NCBI RefSeq assembly: GCF_037976325.1 | Contig: NZ_CP150265.1 | Span: forward strand, 4,273,501-4,337,500 | Direction of reading: 5' to 3' | Source of the DNA: Paenibacillus sp. FSL K6-3182 | GTDB taxonomy: Bacteria > Bacillota > Bacilli > Paenibacillales > Paenibacillaceae | DNA length: 64,000 bases | Shown here: positions 17,424 to 25,947 of the stretch, piece after piece | Layout: every line of letters starts with the position of its first letter | Numbering within the stretch: the stretch's first letter is position 1 | Translations under genes and position numbers: made by a program | The notes under the pieces: model-generated | Told to the model about the DNA's origin: nothing | Database searches by the model: none | Seen by the model: the letters and a program-made list of their open reading frames with translations, nothing else

Positions 17424-17455
17424 CGCCATATAATTAGGCACCTAACTATATGGCG
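17424..17455. promoter_or_regulatory. 32-base palindrome, probable MarR operator
   Basis: CGCCATATA (17424-17432) and TATATGGCG (17447-17455) enclose TTAGGCACCTAA, giving a nearly perfect 32-base inverted repeat. It lies between the MarR gene and the membrane protein, 44 bases upstream of the latter's start. The core GGCACCTAA recurs in the promoter of the MarR gene at 18067-18075. This is the arrangement expected if the adjacent MarR regulator controls both units. Confidence 0.8.
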
Positions 17456-17485
17456 GTAAATATGGGCTAGCATGACTAGCCCGTT

Positions 17486-18055
17486 TTACCCTTTCTGTAT
17501 GCTACCATTTTCCTTGGATGCGCCCTGCTCGTCGCTCAATGCTGACATGCCTTGCGTCACCCGGCCTAACAAATCGAGAAATACACTGCGCTCCTCGACC
17601 GTAAGCAAGCGGACCATCGCTTCCAGTCTCTCGAAGTGCTCTGAAGCCATGTCGCGAAGCTTGCTCGCTCCATTCTCAGTTAAGATGACTGACTTCTGAC
17701 GGCCATCCGCCGAACTGGTCCGGCGGGATACGTAACCGTCCCGTTCGAGATTGTCGATAAGCCCCGTCACGGTAGCACGCGTTACGCCTAGATGCTCCGC
17801 TAATTGCGAGGGCAGCTCTTCGCCTTGATGATCTTCAAGATCCGCTAATAAACGATACCGGCCTGTGGACAAACCGAATCTGGAAAAATGAATTTCCGCG
17901 GCATGTTCAAGCTTGGCTCCAGCGGCCATCAGCCTAGACGCGACAAGTACGGCTTGCGCATCGACGTTCAACCCGTAGCGCTCAATCTGACGTTTCGTTT
18001 GGACAAGTGAAGGAACAGCTTGACTATCCATCATTACATTTTTATCGTTCGTCAT
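17486..18055 (-). CDS. MarR family transcriptional regulator
   Basis: Winged-helix regulator, about 189 residues from the chosen ATG at 18055. The DNA-binding part shows LSTGRYRLLADLEDHQGEEL, then QLAEHLGVTRATVTGLIDNLERDGYVSR (recognition helix) and the wing SADGRQKSVILTENG. A longer frame to 18109 has a ribosome-site-like GAGGAGCTGGG, but its first 18 codons span a promoter with the operator core, so the shorter form is preferred. If transcription starts near 18055 the message would be leaderless or start at MMDSQ a little downstream. Likely autorepressor and repressor of the membrane protein/NmrA operon, responding to an unknown small molecule. Confidence 0.9.
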   Translation of the reverse strand: MTNDKNVMMDSQAVPSLVQTKRQIERYGLNVDAQAVLVASRLMAAGAKLEHAAEIHFSRFGLSTGRYRLLADLEDHQGEELPSQLAEHLGVTRATVTGLIDNLERDGYVSRRTSSADGRQKSVILTENGASKLRDMASEHFERLEAMVRLLTVEERSVFLDLLGRVTQGMSALSDEQGASKENGSIQKG

Positions 18056-18061
18056 AAATGT

Positions 18062-18090
18062 AGTATGGCACCTAATCATTTTTGAGTCAA
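18062..18090 (-). promoter_or_regulatory. Promoter of marR gene with embedded operator core
   Basis: On the minus strand TTGACT (18085-18090) and CATACT (18062-18067) are spaced by 17 bases. The core TTAGGTGCC lies between and over the -10, matching the centre of the 32-base palindrome at 17424. Autorepression by the MarR protein is inferred. Confidence 0.6.
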
Positions 18091-18182
18091 TATTTTTTTT
18101 CGCTGTCATCCCAGCTCCTCTCCCCCTCGTGAGTGTCTAGTAACACAAATGGGCGAATGCGCATAGACTAGCGCTGAATATC

Positions 18183-18899
18183 ATGATTCTTTGGGCATTG
18201 GAGATGCGAGAATTGAGCAATACAAAAACAACTAAGGATAAAGCACAGCAATTTTCCATGAAAAAACTTTCACCCGTAAGCATTGTAAGAGAGCTTCCTC
18301 CCGTCCGCGGTAATTTAAGGACCTCCTCCTCAAATTCTAAGCCCTCCGATAATCAAATGGGCACAATATCGGCTATCGATGCATGCGTAGATCGCGCTTT
18401 TCGAATTCCTATATTTTTGAGTACAACAAACTCAGTAAATGACCTGCAAGGACAATTTCTGAATCGTCTTATTACGGAAATTGAAGATGCATTGCTTTTT
18501 CCCCGCACATTGCCTGTAAGCGAACAATATCCAGAGAGCATCCTCACGAATATACGACGCTTGGTTTTTTCAAGCTACGGGTTGCTCGCGATCAACTTCC
18601 GCAAATTTTTTGTTGAAATTCTTCAATCCAATGTGGGGCAGCCGCCATCGAGCACTCCGTTCTGGGAAGGATCGACTTTCTCTCAAATCGAGCCTGCCAT
18701 GGCTTTTCAATTCGGAATTCCAATATTATTAGTTAGAGAGAAAGGAACTGACGTCAATAATGGCGTTTGGGCTGGTGGAATCACACCTCTCAACATATTT
18801 ATTGATTGGGATTCCGACAACCAATCCGTTGACGATTTCTTTAACAGTGTTCAATGGAGAGAGGTCTTTGCAAATTGGACTGCAGAGGTAAGAAAGTAA
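18183..18899 (+). CDS. Uncharacterised protein with Rossmann-like (TIR/nucleoside deoxyribosyltransferase-like) domain
   Basis: 238 residues on the plus strand, among minus-strand neighbours. I do not recognise a named family. After a polar, probably disordered N-terminus (1-70), the rest alternates strands and helices: IPIFLSTT, LQGQFLNRLITEIEDAL, VFSSYGLLAINFR, then SQIEPAMAFQFGIPILLVREKG. The last block, a helix bearing Glu followed by a hydrophobic strand, resembles the position of the catalytic Glu in nucleoside 2-deoxyribosyltransferase, SLOG and TIR folds that act on nucleotides such as NAD. The start is uncertain: no strong ribosome site precedes 18183, and ATGs at codons 8 and 26 are alternatives. 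A nucleotide-cleaving or nucleotide-sensing role is only a hypothesis. Confidence 0.6.
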   Translation: MILWALEMRELSNTKTTKDKAQQFSMKKLSPVSIVRELPPVRGNLRTSSSNSKPSDNQMGTISAIDACVDRAFRIPIFLSTTNSVNDLQGQFLNRLITEIEDALLFPRTLPVSEQYPESILTNIRRLVFSSYGLLAINFRKFFVEILQSNVGQPPSSTPFWEGSTFSQIEPAMAFQFGIPILLVREKGTDVNNGVWAGGITPLNIFIDWDSDNQSVDDFFNSVQWREVFANWTAEVRK

Positions 18900-18946
18900 C
18901 CCAAGTGTATAGAGCGTGTGCAAGTGATTAAGCCTAAAAAAAAGAC

Positions 18947-18965
18947 AACCTTCATCAAAAAGGTT
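18947..18965 (-). terminator. Terminator between converging genes
   Basis: AACCTT (18947-18952) pairs with AAGGTT (18960-18965). On the minus strand it is followed by GTCTTTTTTTTAGG, so it serves the glycerophosphodiesterase gene; on the plus strand it lies 47 bases after the gene at 18183-18899. Confidence 0.75.
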
Positions 18966-19013
18966 ATCCTTTAAACAGTTAACTATGTTATTCATGTGCT
19001 TGTAAACGTCTTT

Positions 19014-19739
19014 TTAAGATATGTGTAATTCGGGATGTTTGCGGTAGAAATCCGCCCAAAGCTCCAGATTGTCAGTTGTAACCAGAGATGTCGGATAATT
19101 TTTTGCGATTAACTCCATATCCTCAATCGTATCAATCGGCCAAGGGCCGGATTCAATGCCGTGCTCCGCAATCATTTCCGCATATTTCGGCGTCATAAAT
19201 TGTTTATGCACCCCAAGATACGTACAGCGGATCTCCTTCATAAACGGGAAAACGTAAGGCATACTGCCACCGCAAATCATTCCCAATTCAATATTAGGAT
19301 CAAGTTCTCTAGTACGTGCTATGGAAAAATGGTCGAAGCTGATAATCCGCGATTGGTCCAATGTATTCGTACGGCGAACAACATCCAGCACCGCTTCTTC
19401 CAGCCCTGGATACCGGTCTCCAGTTTGCTTTAATTCGATAAGCACAGAAATGTTGCCCTTGAGCAATTTCATCGCTTCCTCCAGCGTCGGGATCGTTTCT
19501 ATTTCCTTCACACGGAACCTTTTCAATTCCTCCAACGTATAATCCCGGATCAAACCTTGCCCGTCCGTCATACGGTCAATGGCAAAATCGTGCATCAGCA
19601 CGGGCACGCCGTCCTTAGTCAAATGGACGTCCAGCTCCAAGTGGGTAAAGGACAAGTTAATGGCCGCCTGAAACGAAGATAATGTGTTTTCCGGCAATTT
19701 CACCGGATAACCCCTATGCGCTACACCTCTGATTTTCAT
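19014..19739 (-). CDS. Glycerophosphodiester phosphodiesterase (UgpQ type)
   Basis: TIM-barrel enzyme, 241 residues, that hydrolyses glycerophosphodiesters to glycerol 3-phosphate and an alcohol. The opening VAHRGYPVKLPENTLSSF holds the general acid/base His-Arg pair; ELDVHLTKDGVPVLMHD carries the metal-binding Glu/Asp and the second catalytic His; LIELK supplies the later acidic ligand. No signal peptide from the chosen ATG at 19739, which follows GTGGAGGAAAAGACT, so it is probably cytoplasmic. The longer frame to 19814 has no site. It lies after a truncated mgtC gene and stands as a short transcription unit. Confidence 0.9.
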   Translation of the reverse strand: MKIRGVAHRGYPVKLPENTLSSFQAAINLSFTHLELDVHLTKDGVPVLMHDFAIDRMTDGQGLIRDYTLEELKRFRVKEIETIPTLEEAMKLLKGNISVLIELKQTGDRYPGLEEAVLDVVRRTNTLDQSRIISFDHFSIARTRELDPNIELGMICGGSMPYVFPFMKEIRCTYLGVHKQFMTPKYAEMIAEHGIESGPWPIDTIEDMELIAKNYPTSLVTTDNLELWADFYRKHPELHIS

Positions 19740-19817
19740 AGTCTTTTCCTCCACTATTATGAATTTATGAATAGGCATTCGGCTGATAAAGTAAACAGCA
19801 GAATCTGCAAGCAAATT

Positions 19818-20198
19818 CTAGTATTTCTTAACTGTCAGATTCAAATCCGCCGCCGAAGTTAATCCCTTCACCTTCAATCCATCTTTCAGAATAACACCCG
19901 CCCCGAGAAAACCGAGCCCCGCCACAATCTGAGCGGCCAGCCTCATAGGGTCCATCATCGTGTTTTGATATTGACCACTTAGAATGCCGACGCTGTGAAT
20001 GGAAATCAGCGTAATTAAGGAGCAAGCTACGCAGACGTACATATATGTTTTCAAGCCAGCAGGCTTGCTCTTGGTCTCCCTGTCCCAGCCAACGGCTAAA
20101 CCGACAAGCGCACTTAGGACGATTCGCACATACGCTTCGTAGTATAGTTTGAAATGACGTACGATATCTGACACGGCGCCTGCCAGAGCATCATTCAT
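19818..20198 (-). pseudogene. Truncated MgtC/SapB family membrane protein
   Basis: 126 residues with the MgtC hallmarks: VRIVLSALVGLAVGWDRETKSKPAGLKT in the first loop and QIVAGLGFLGAGVILKDG in the third/fourth helix. The protein breaks off shortly after GLTSAA, where intact relatives continue with another membrane helix and a soluble domain; here it changes to DLNLTVKKY and stops. The start is good (ATG after GGAGTGGAGGCAAGGCA). It therefore looks like a C-terminally truncated, probably inactive copy, with the deletion joining it to the region upstream of the glycerophosphodiesterase. Confidence 0.75.
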
Positions 20199-20240
20199 TG
20201 CCTTGCCTCCACTCCAGAGCGATCTTTTTAGTTTGTACCA

Positions 20241-21071
20241 CTAAAACATCATGATTTGATCCCGATCCGCGTTTTGCCCATATGCATTTAATGGCCGATG
20301 ATACAGAGGTAATTTTTCATATAAAACCTGCGCAGCTCTTACTAATTCTTCATCCTCGATGGCTACAATTCGGGTGCGAACTTCAGACTTATCGATTTCC
20401 ACGATGCGTATGGAAGGATGACACAAGCCTGCAGCAGTTTGAATAAAGTTCCATTGCCCTTCCTTTACAATGGAGTGTACGTGATTGTGGCCGTTGAAGT
20501 AAAAACAGTTTCCTTGTCTTTTTTGTAATATGGCTCGCATATCAATCGTAGGATCAATATGCATCTTCTCATCCAGTGACCCGGTTGTCGTGTTATATAG
20601 GGGATGATGGGCAAAAACCAAGATTGGCTTAGATGGAGAAACGAGCATTTGTGCCTCCAACCATTCCAATTGTTCCGGATTAAGATGACCGCTATAATCT
20701 TGCGGGTCCATTTCTCTAGTAGAATCAACAAACACGAACAGGGCTTCACTTGTTTCAAATACATCGTTTAATGGTTGATCAATCAAAGATTGAAGTTTTG
20801 TTTTAGGTAATTCATATGCATCGTGATTCCCTAGTACTTGTCGAAACGATACACCGGAGCTACAAATATACTGATATACGTTTTCGAATTCTGCCTCCGT
20901 TCCCATGTGGGTCAAGTCGCCAAGGGAGATGTGTAAATCCGCCTCGATTTCGAATAGCTTTTGCAAATATTTTTCATAGAAACATTCTTTAGCCCTTAAC
21001 AGTTCTTCATTTCCTTGCACAAATTTGTTATCAAAAAAATGCAAATCTCCAAATAGCGCCAAACGCATCAT
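20241..21071 (-). CDS. Calcineurin-like metallophosphoesterase
   Basis: 276 residues with the complete two-metal signature in order: GDLHF (8-12), GDLTHMG, GNHDAY, HHPLY and NGHNHVH. Such enzymes hydrolyse phosphomonoesters or diesters, including cyclic nucleotides (CpdA-like) and phospholipid head groups. No signal peptide, so cytoplasmic. Start ATG 21071 after AGGAGAGAGATAAA. The next gene upstream, the GH43 enzyme, ends 36 bases away on the same strand, so the two may be co-transcribed. The substrate cannot be told. Confidence 0.88.
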   Translation of the reverse strand: MMRLALFGDLHFFDNKFVQGNEELLRAKECFYEKYLQKLFEIEADLHISLGDLTHMGTEAEFENVYQYICSSGVSFRQVLGNHDAYELPKTKLQSLIDQPLNDVFETSEALFVFVDSTREMDPQDYSGHLNPEQLEWLEAQMLVSPSKPILVFAHHPLYNTTTGSLDEKMHIDPTIDMRAILQKRQGNCFYFNGHNHVHSIVKEGQWNFIQTAAGLCHPSIRIVEIDKSEVRTRIVAIEDEELVRAAQVLYEKLPLYHRPLNAYGQNADRDQIMMF

Positions 21072-21107
21072 TTTATCTCTCTCCTATCTAAATTTGAGTC
21101 GATTTCA

Positions 21108-22055
21108 TTATTCGCCAGAAGGCACATCAATTGGCTGATCGATTGGGACCGGAATTCCGAAATCGGGATTACCTTGTTCATCCCATCCGAATTTTTGTGC
21201 TCTAGTACTTCTATGCGCACTTCCTGCTCCTGATACTGAAATAGCGTGGTAGATTATCCAATCTTCCTTGCCATCAGGTGACTTAACAAAACTATTATGC
21301 CCTGGCCCAAACACTTCGTTTTCCAAGCTCTTTTGGAATACTGGACTTTCGGTTTTTATCCAAGATTTTGGATTCATCAAATTATCCTGTTCAGAGCACG
21401 TCAGCAAACCTAGTGAATAGTCATCAGACCAACAAGTGCTAGCCGAGAACACAAGAAAAATCTTCCCGTTATTTTTCAAAATGACAGGGCCCTCATTAAT
21501 CGCCATACCACCTTGCAATTCCCAAGGGTCCGTTGGTGCACTTAGCAGGACGTTTTCTCCTTCTAATGTCCAAGGATTGATCATTTTTGCCATATAAATT
21601 GCAGACCCATACTCCGGAAAATGGCCATATCCTGCATATAGGAAAAAAAGACTGCCCATATGTTCAAATACCGTACCGTCCAAGCCTGCATATTCTGTAT
21701 TAATAAATCCTTTATCCGTCCAGGTTCCTTCAAAAGGGTCTTCTTCCTCATTCTCAAGGACGAATATTTTACGAGTACTGTCCCCGCCCCCATCATTCGC
21801 CGTATAATATACATACCATTTTTTGTTAATATAATGAATTTCTGGAGCCCAAAGATTATTACTGTTAATTCCGGTCTCTTCCGGGATCCAGATTGTTTTT
21901 TTGTCACCGTTGGCGATATTCGTAATATTGTCTGATCTCCATAGGTCTAGACGATTCCTTCTTGTAACCATGAAATAATAGCTTCCATCTTCATGTTTAT
22001 ACATCCAAGGATCCGCGCCATGCACTAGTAATGGATTCACAAAAGTTTTGCTCAT
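21108..22055 (-). CDS. Glycoside hydrolase family 43 protein
   Basis: Five-bladed beta-propeller enzyme of 315 residues, probably an arabinofuranosidase or xylosidase. The first blade holds NPLLVHGADPWMYK, whose Asp is the general base; NLWAPEIHYINKKWYVYYTA is the family signature of blade two; INEGPVILKNNGKIFL carries the expected general-acid Glu. There is no signal peptide, so it would act on imported oligosaccharides. The ATG at 22055 follows GAGTGGGGAATCGT; an alternative GTG lies at 22067. It is outside the PUL at 26.8-39 kb but would fit the same diet of plant cell-wall side chains. Confidence 0.88.
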   Translation of the reverse strand: MSKTFVNPLLVHGADPWMYKHEDGSYYFMVTRRNRLDLWRSDNITNIANGDKKTIWIPEETGINSNNLWAPEIHYINKKWYVYYTANDGGGDSTRKIFVLENEEEDPFEGTWTDKGFINTEYAGLDGTVFEHMGSLFFLYAGYGHFPEYGSAIYMAKMINPWTLEGENVLLSAPTDPWELQGGMAINEGPVILKNNGKIFLVFSASTCWSDDYSLGLLTCSEQDNLMNPKSWIKTESPVFQKSLENEVFGPGHNSFVKSPDGKEDWIIYHAISVSGAGSAHRSTRAQKFGWDEQGNPDFGIPVPIDQPIDVPSGE

Positions 22056-22555
22056 ACGATTCCCCACTCTTCTAAATTATTTGAAGTTCGTTTTTAGTCA
22101 ACAGGTGAAGATCTATGCTTATAGTAGTAGTCTTGGCCTGTCGATCCATAGACCCGCCGTAACTTTTATTTCCCAACTTCACACTTTTTTGAAGGCAAGC
22201 ATGGAGTAATGCCTCCATTTCCTATTTTTTAATACCATGCCTAGATATTTGTGTTCATTATACTTAGGATATTTTAAAAGTTATATATTAAATTTAGTAC
22301 ATAATATATAAGTTATAATAAAGAGTATGAGCTGTTGGTCTAATTGAAGAAATCATCGCAGATTTCGCATTTTCAGTGTATACCTCATTAACCGCCATAT
22401 ATTCCGAGAATGCAAAAAAGACAGCTGATAAGGTTGTTTAAATTAGCATTTCGCTTAATAATGCTTTATGAAATAGCCTTTAATTTGGAATACCCTCATT
22501 AGATTCGTATTAATATACTTTTCACTATTAACCCTATGATAGCTCCGATAACCTT

Positions 22556-23310
22556 AGTATCATTCAGGAACAAACATCCAATCACTACATTCTATAAATA
22601 CATATTATATATGATGGTAAAAACGCTACGAGACGAAGTGAATAATGCACAATAACCTTGGTACGATTCTGGTGTTTTTCATTCTATTAGTGATTATTGC
22701 TTGTAGTTGAGGTGTCCTCGGCCGCAATGATAGAAGAGAAGAAATATCTATCCAGAAGGCCCATAGTTTGGGTCTTTTGTGTTCTAAAATTCATATCTAG
22801 AGCTTCAATATTCAATCTAGTCACTCATCACCGCAGAGAAAACGTCCAATCCCAAAGCATCATCCGCACATAATCTACATAGCGCTTAAAAATTGGGATG
22901 TGATTGTTTAGCAACATAACCTTCCGGTACAAACGTTTGAGTTCTCAAGCAATGCAAAACTGTACGTTCACACACATTGTCCTAGCCTTTTATAAACGGC
23001 TAGTATCATACCAGAACAAACATCCAATCACTAAGTTCTATCAGTACATACTCTACATGGAAATCAATACACAGGGAGGCGAATTAAAAAACACGCAATA
23101 ACCTAGGTACGATTTTTGTGCTTTTCATTTATTGGACATCATCTCTTGTGATTGCAACGTCCACAGTAGCAATGAGAGACACGATGAGAGAACGCGACGA
23201 AAAACGTGAAGAAACAATCAGCTTCATCAACAACAACAAAGTCTATTAATTGCGTAACCTACATTCGTTAACTCATATAATATCATTAATGAGCAAGTCC
23301 ATTCTTTGGG
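22556..23310 (+). repeat. Degenerate tandem duplication in a gene-poor region
   Basis: Two copies of an approximately 200-300-base unit: 22556-22775 and about 23008-23310. Shared blocks include GAACAAACATCCAATCACTA, then AATAACC(T/A)(A/T)GGTACGATT and a TTTTCATT-containing segment, ending near a TTTGGG(C)TC motif. A third, weaker copy of the first block is near 22826-22882 (GTCCAATCCCAAAGCATC). The first copy contains the tiny gene at 22645; the second has lost the matching ATG but stays open downstream for about 49 codons. The rest of 22056-23347 holds no other gene that I can support. Confidence 0.6.
22645..22710 (+). CDS. Tiny hydrophobic peptide, possibly YjcZ-like
   Basis: A 21-residue reading frame, MHNNLGTILVFFILLVIIAC and one more residue, composed of a short polar start and one hydrophobic segment. 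The pattern resembles YjcZ/SscA-type sporulation membrane peptides (polar N-terminus, then an FxLIVVLFILLIIVG-like helix). The ribosome site is weak (GAAGTG, 6 bases upstream), and the length is too short for certainty. Conservation of the corresponding hydrophobic stretch in the second repeat copy is the main support. Confidence 0.4.
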   Translation: MHNNLGTILVFFILLVIIACS

Positions 23311-23347
23311 CTCGTTTTATAAAAATTAATGTGAAAGGAGGATTCTA

Positions 23348-24478
23348 ATGAAAAGTAGAAGGAAACTTAAAGTATGGGTCATGACAAATGAATTTCATCC
23401 AAATATTGTTGGGGGACTCGGTATTGTCGCAACCAATTTGACTAAAATGCTGAGCAAGCTCGATGTAGAAGTTATGGTGTTATGCTCCAGTGACTCTAAG
23501 CAACTTTCGTTTTCAAACCCTAACGGCAGACTGCGAATCGTTAGGATTCCCAAAAACTTACGTTACTATAGTCATCACACTCGAGCGTTCAAAGCTAGTA
23601 CCGTTCTGCGGGCTGCAGTAGCCATGGGCTCCGGCAAACCAGACCTCATTCATGTTCATAGTACGGATTTCGCTGCAGTTGCTTTGGCAGCAGGAAGCTT
23701 GTACCGTATTCCTATTATTTATACATGCCATTCAATGGCTTCAAAAGGAATCACTTCATCATCAGGAAAAAACCAAGCCAAACTGTTTCTCACCGCGAAA
23801 CGGATCGTCGTTCCGAGCAGGTGGCAAGCAAATGAAATCAAGCGGCTGAATCCACGTAAACAAGGCAGTATAACCGTCATTCCTAACGGTGTGAAAGCCA
23901 AGTCGAAGCAAACTAAAGGTTCTCCTACCAAATTGCTCTATGTCGGAAGACTTCTTCCTTCGAAAGGCATTAACCCCTTAATCAAAGCTGTTGCTTTGTT
24001 AAACCACAATCACAAGAATGTTAGTTTAACAATCGTCGGAAGCGGCTCAGTGGCTTATCAAAATAGTCTACATGCCCTCGCAAAGCGATATGGCATTGCT
24101 GAACGCATTCATTGGATTAAAAAGAAACCGAACGATGCGGTACAGCGGATGTACGCTACTTATGGGGCCGTTGTTGTTCCGAGCAAAAAAGAGTCGTTCT
24201 GCCTTGTCGCGCTCGAAGCGATGGCAAACGGTGTACCACTTGTATCCACATTGTCTGGCGGGCTAAAGGAATTTGTGAACACTCGGAATGCCCAAGTTAT
24301 TCATTCCGTTGATAGCTCCACTATCGCCGATGCAATTGCAGCGCTGTGGAAAAATCCGGAGAAGAAAAAGCAGCGTCTGACCAACGCCCATTCGACTGCC
24401 GCTCGTTATAGATGGCCTTCAATCGCTCGCCGCTACAAATCACTATATATGAAACTGAGGAAGGTGAATTCGCCTTGA
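23348..24478 (+). CDS. GT4 family glycosyltransferase (spore-coat associated type)
   Basis: GT-B retaining glycosyltransferase, 376 residues. N-terminal Rossmann half: NEFHPNIVGGLGIVATNLTKML (donor/acceptor loop with the GG motif) and LIHVHSTDFAAV. C-terminal half: KLLYVGRLLPSKGINPLIKAV and VPSKKESFCLVALEAMANGVP, the EX7E motif of the family with sugar-nucleotide contacts. ATG at 23348 after GTGAAAGGAGGATTCTA. It is coupled to the next gene, a CotS-like kinase, by overlapping stop and start codons. The pair resembles spore-coat glycan genes of Bacillus (CotSA/CotS), so a role in coat assembly during sporulation is inferred. Confidence 0.88.
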   Translation: MKSRRKLKVWVMTNEFHPNIVGGLGIVATNLTKMLSKLDVEVMVLCSSDSKQLSFSNPNGRLRIVRIPKNLRYYSHHTRAFKASTVLRAAVAMGSGKPDLIHVHSTDFAAVALAAGSLYRIPIIYTCHSMASKGITSSSGKNQAKLFLTAKRIVVPSRWQANEIKRLNPRKQGSITVIPNGVKAKSKQTKGSPTKLLYVGRLLPSKGINPLIKAVALLNHNHKNVSLTIVGSGSVAYQNSLHALAKRYGIAERIHWIKKKPNDAVQRMYATYGAVVVPSKKESFCLVALEAMANGVPLVSTLSGGLKEFVNTRNAQVIHSVDSSTIADAIAALWKNPEKKKQRLTNAHSTAARYRWPSIARRYKSLYMKLRKVNSP

Positions 24479-25473
24479 GTGAGCAACCGATTTCTAGTAT
24501 CGCAGAACGATTTGGAATAAAGGCAAGCAGAATAAAGAAAATTCGGAAAGGAGTTTATCGGGTTGTAACACCTAGCGGGAAAATATTCAGCTTGAAACGA
24601 ATGCCAAAGCAGCTTGCGCGTTTGCAGTGGACCGATCGAGTACTGCGACGTGTCCAAAATAGCGGACCACTTCTTGCTTGGCGCAATCCACAAATGCCAG
24701 AAGGACGAAGGCTTTATGTAATCTCGCAAAAAGGAGAGCCTTACGTACTTACACCATGGATCTCAGGGAGAGAGCCTTCTCCCCGTTCTTTAAGCGATAT
24801 GCGAGCATGCGGCGTCGCCTTAGCACAATTTCATTTGGCTGGACGTACCGGACTTAAAGGTAAAATCGCTCATAGCAGGATCGGATCATGGCACTCTACT
24901 CTTCGTTATCGGCAACGGAATCTACAAAAAAAGATTACCAAGGCGATTAGAAATGGTTTCAGTCCTCCGATTAACCGCTTTGTACAACAGCACCGCTCGG
25001 AAATTTTGCATTATTCGAGCCAAGCGGGAGCGCTGCTGCGAAGCAGCGGATATCGAGCTTATTGCCGTAGTCCACGCCAAAACGGAGTACTATCACACGG
25101 CGATGGAGGGCCCAGCAATTTTATTCTAAATAAAAAAGGAACATATCTTATCGACTTCGAAACGCTGCACGTCGATTTGCGCGCCTATGACCTGTTTCGA
25201 GTCATCTATAATTCGTGCAAAGATTACAATTGGAATTTCGCGATTGCTAAAGCTATTCTGACAGGTTACCGCAAGGTAGCGAAACTGAGTAAAACCGATT
25301 ATGAACTTATTCAAGTCTGGTTACGGTTTCCGTACACTACGTACTTGGTGCTATCTCCTTTTGAGAGGTTTCCTTTAACTACAAGCTGGTTGCAATGGGC
25401 GCTTGCATCAGAAAGGAAAATCGGCTCGTTCCTGCAAAAACTCGACAATTATGCCGCGAAGCATAGCCAATAA
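24475..25473 (+). CDS. CotS/YutH-like spore coat kinase-fold protein
   Basis: 332 residues with an aminoglycoside-phosphotransferase/kinase fold of the CotS family. Key blocks: KIFSLKRMPKQL (nucleotide lysine region), LSHGDGGPSNFIL (catalytic loop, His-Gly-Asp...Asn) and YLIDFETLHVDLRAYDLFR, where the DFE Asp would bind metal. I choose a TTG at 24475 that overlaps the TGA of the glycosyltransferase and follows GAGGAAGGTGAATTCGCC; the ATG at 24412 lies inside the previous gene. Operon with the GT4 gene matches the cotSA-cotS arrangement. Whether it phosphorylates anything is unknown. Confidence 0.85.
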   Translation: MSEQPISSIAERFGIKASRIKKIRKGVYRVVTPSGKIFSLKRMPKQLARLQWTDRVLRRVQNSGPLLAWRNPQMPEGRRLYVISQKGEPYVLTPWISGREPSPRSLSDMRACGVALAQFHLAGRTGLKGKIAHSRIGSWHSTLRYRQRNLQKKITKAIRNGFSPPINRFVQQHRSEILHYSSQAGALLRSSGYRAYCRSPRQNGVLSHGDGGPSNFILNKKGTYLIDFETLHVDLRAYDLFRVIYNSCKDYNWNFAIAKAILTGYRKVAKLSKTDYELIQVWLRFPYTTYLVLSPFERFPLTTSWLQWALASERKIGSFLQKLDNYAAKHSQ

Positions 25474-25850
25474 ATTTGCGGTAAAATCACTGGTTTGAAT
25501 ATTTCATTTACTCCGGTCTCGACTTTCTAAAAGAAGCTGCTCTTCCTTCGCAGGCAGTAATAATAATAGAGTAGACTCAACAAACGTAATTGCTTCTTTC
25601 CCATTCAGGGATTGAACTGTAGAAATATCGGATTCACTTAGATACTTCGTCATCATCAAGTTGGCCATTAAAACAACCACATTATTAATAAGTTTCTTCC
25701 ACTTCAGTCTCACCCTCAATAACAGCAAGGCATCTCTGGCATTAAAATTACACTAGCCTGCTGGAGAATCAAAAACGATTGATTTTACCATTTTTGAATT
25801 TTAGCACTTTAATTAAAAAAATAAACAATGAGATAGCTTAAAAACGAAAA

Positions 25851-25881
25851 TAGCGAGTAAACCAATAAGGTCTACTCGCTA
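25851..25881. terminator. Bidirectional terminator
   Basis: TAGCGAGTA (25851-25859) pairs with TACTCGCTA (25873-25881). On the plus strand it is followed by TTTTTTTCT and on the minus strand by TTTTCG. It can end the GT4/CotS-like transcript (378 bases upstream) and the small decayed gene at 25948. The interval 25474-25850 shows no convincing gene. Confidence 0.8.
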
Positions 25882-25947
25882 TTTTTTTCTAGTTCATTAT
25901 GATTTGCTAACTCTTAAGTTCATTAACATAAGCTTCTTCCCTCTTAT

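Noticed and set aside
22556..23310. Possible CRISPR or satellite repeat array
   Set aside because: Only two long, diverged copies with different internal distances; there are no short regular direct repeats, spacers or cas genes.
25504..25728. Minus-strand frame of 74 codons downstream of the CotS-like gene
   Set aside because: No recognisable domain, no convincing ribosome site and odd composition; too short to call.
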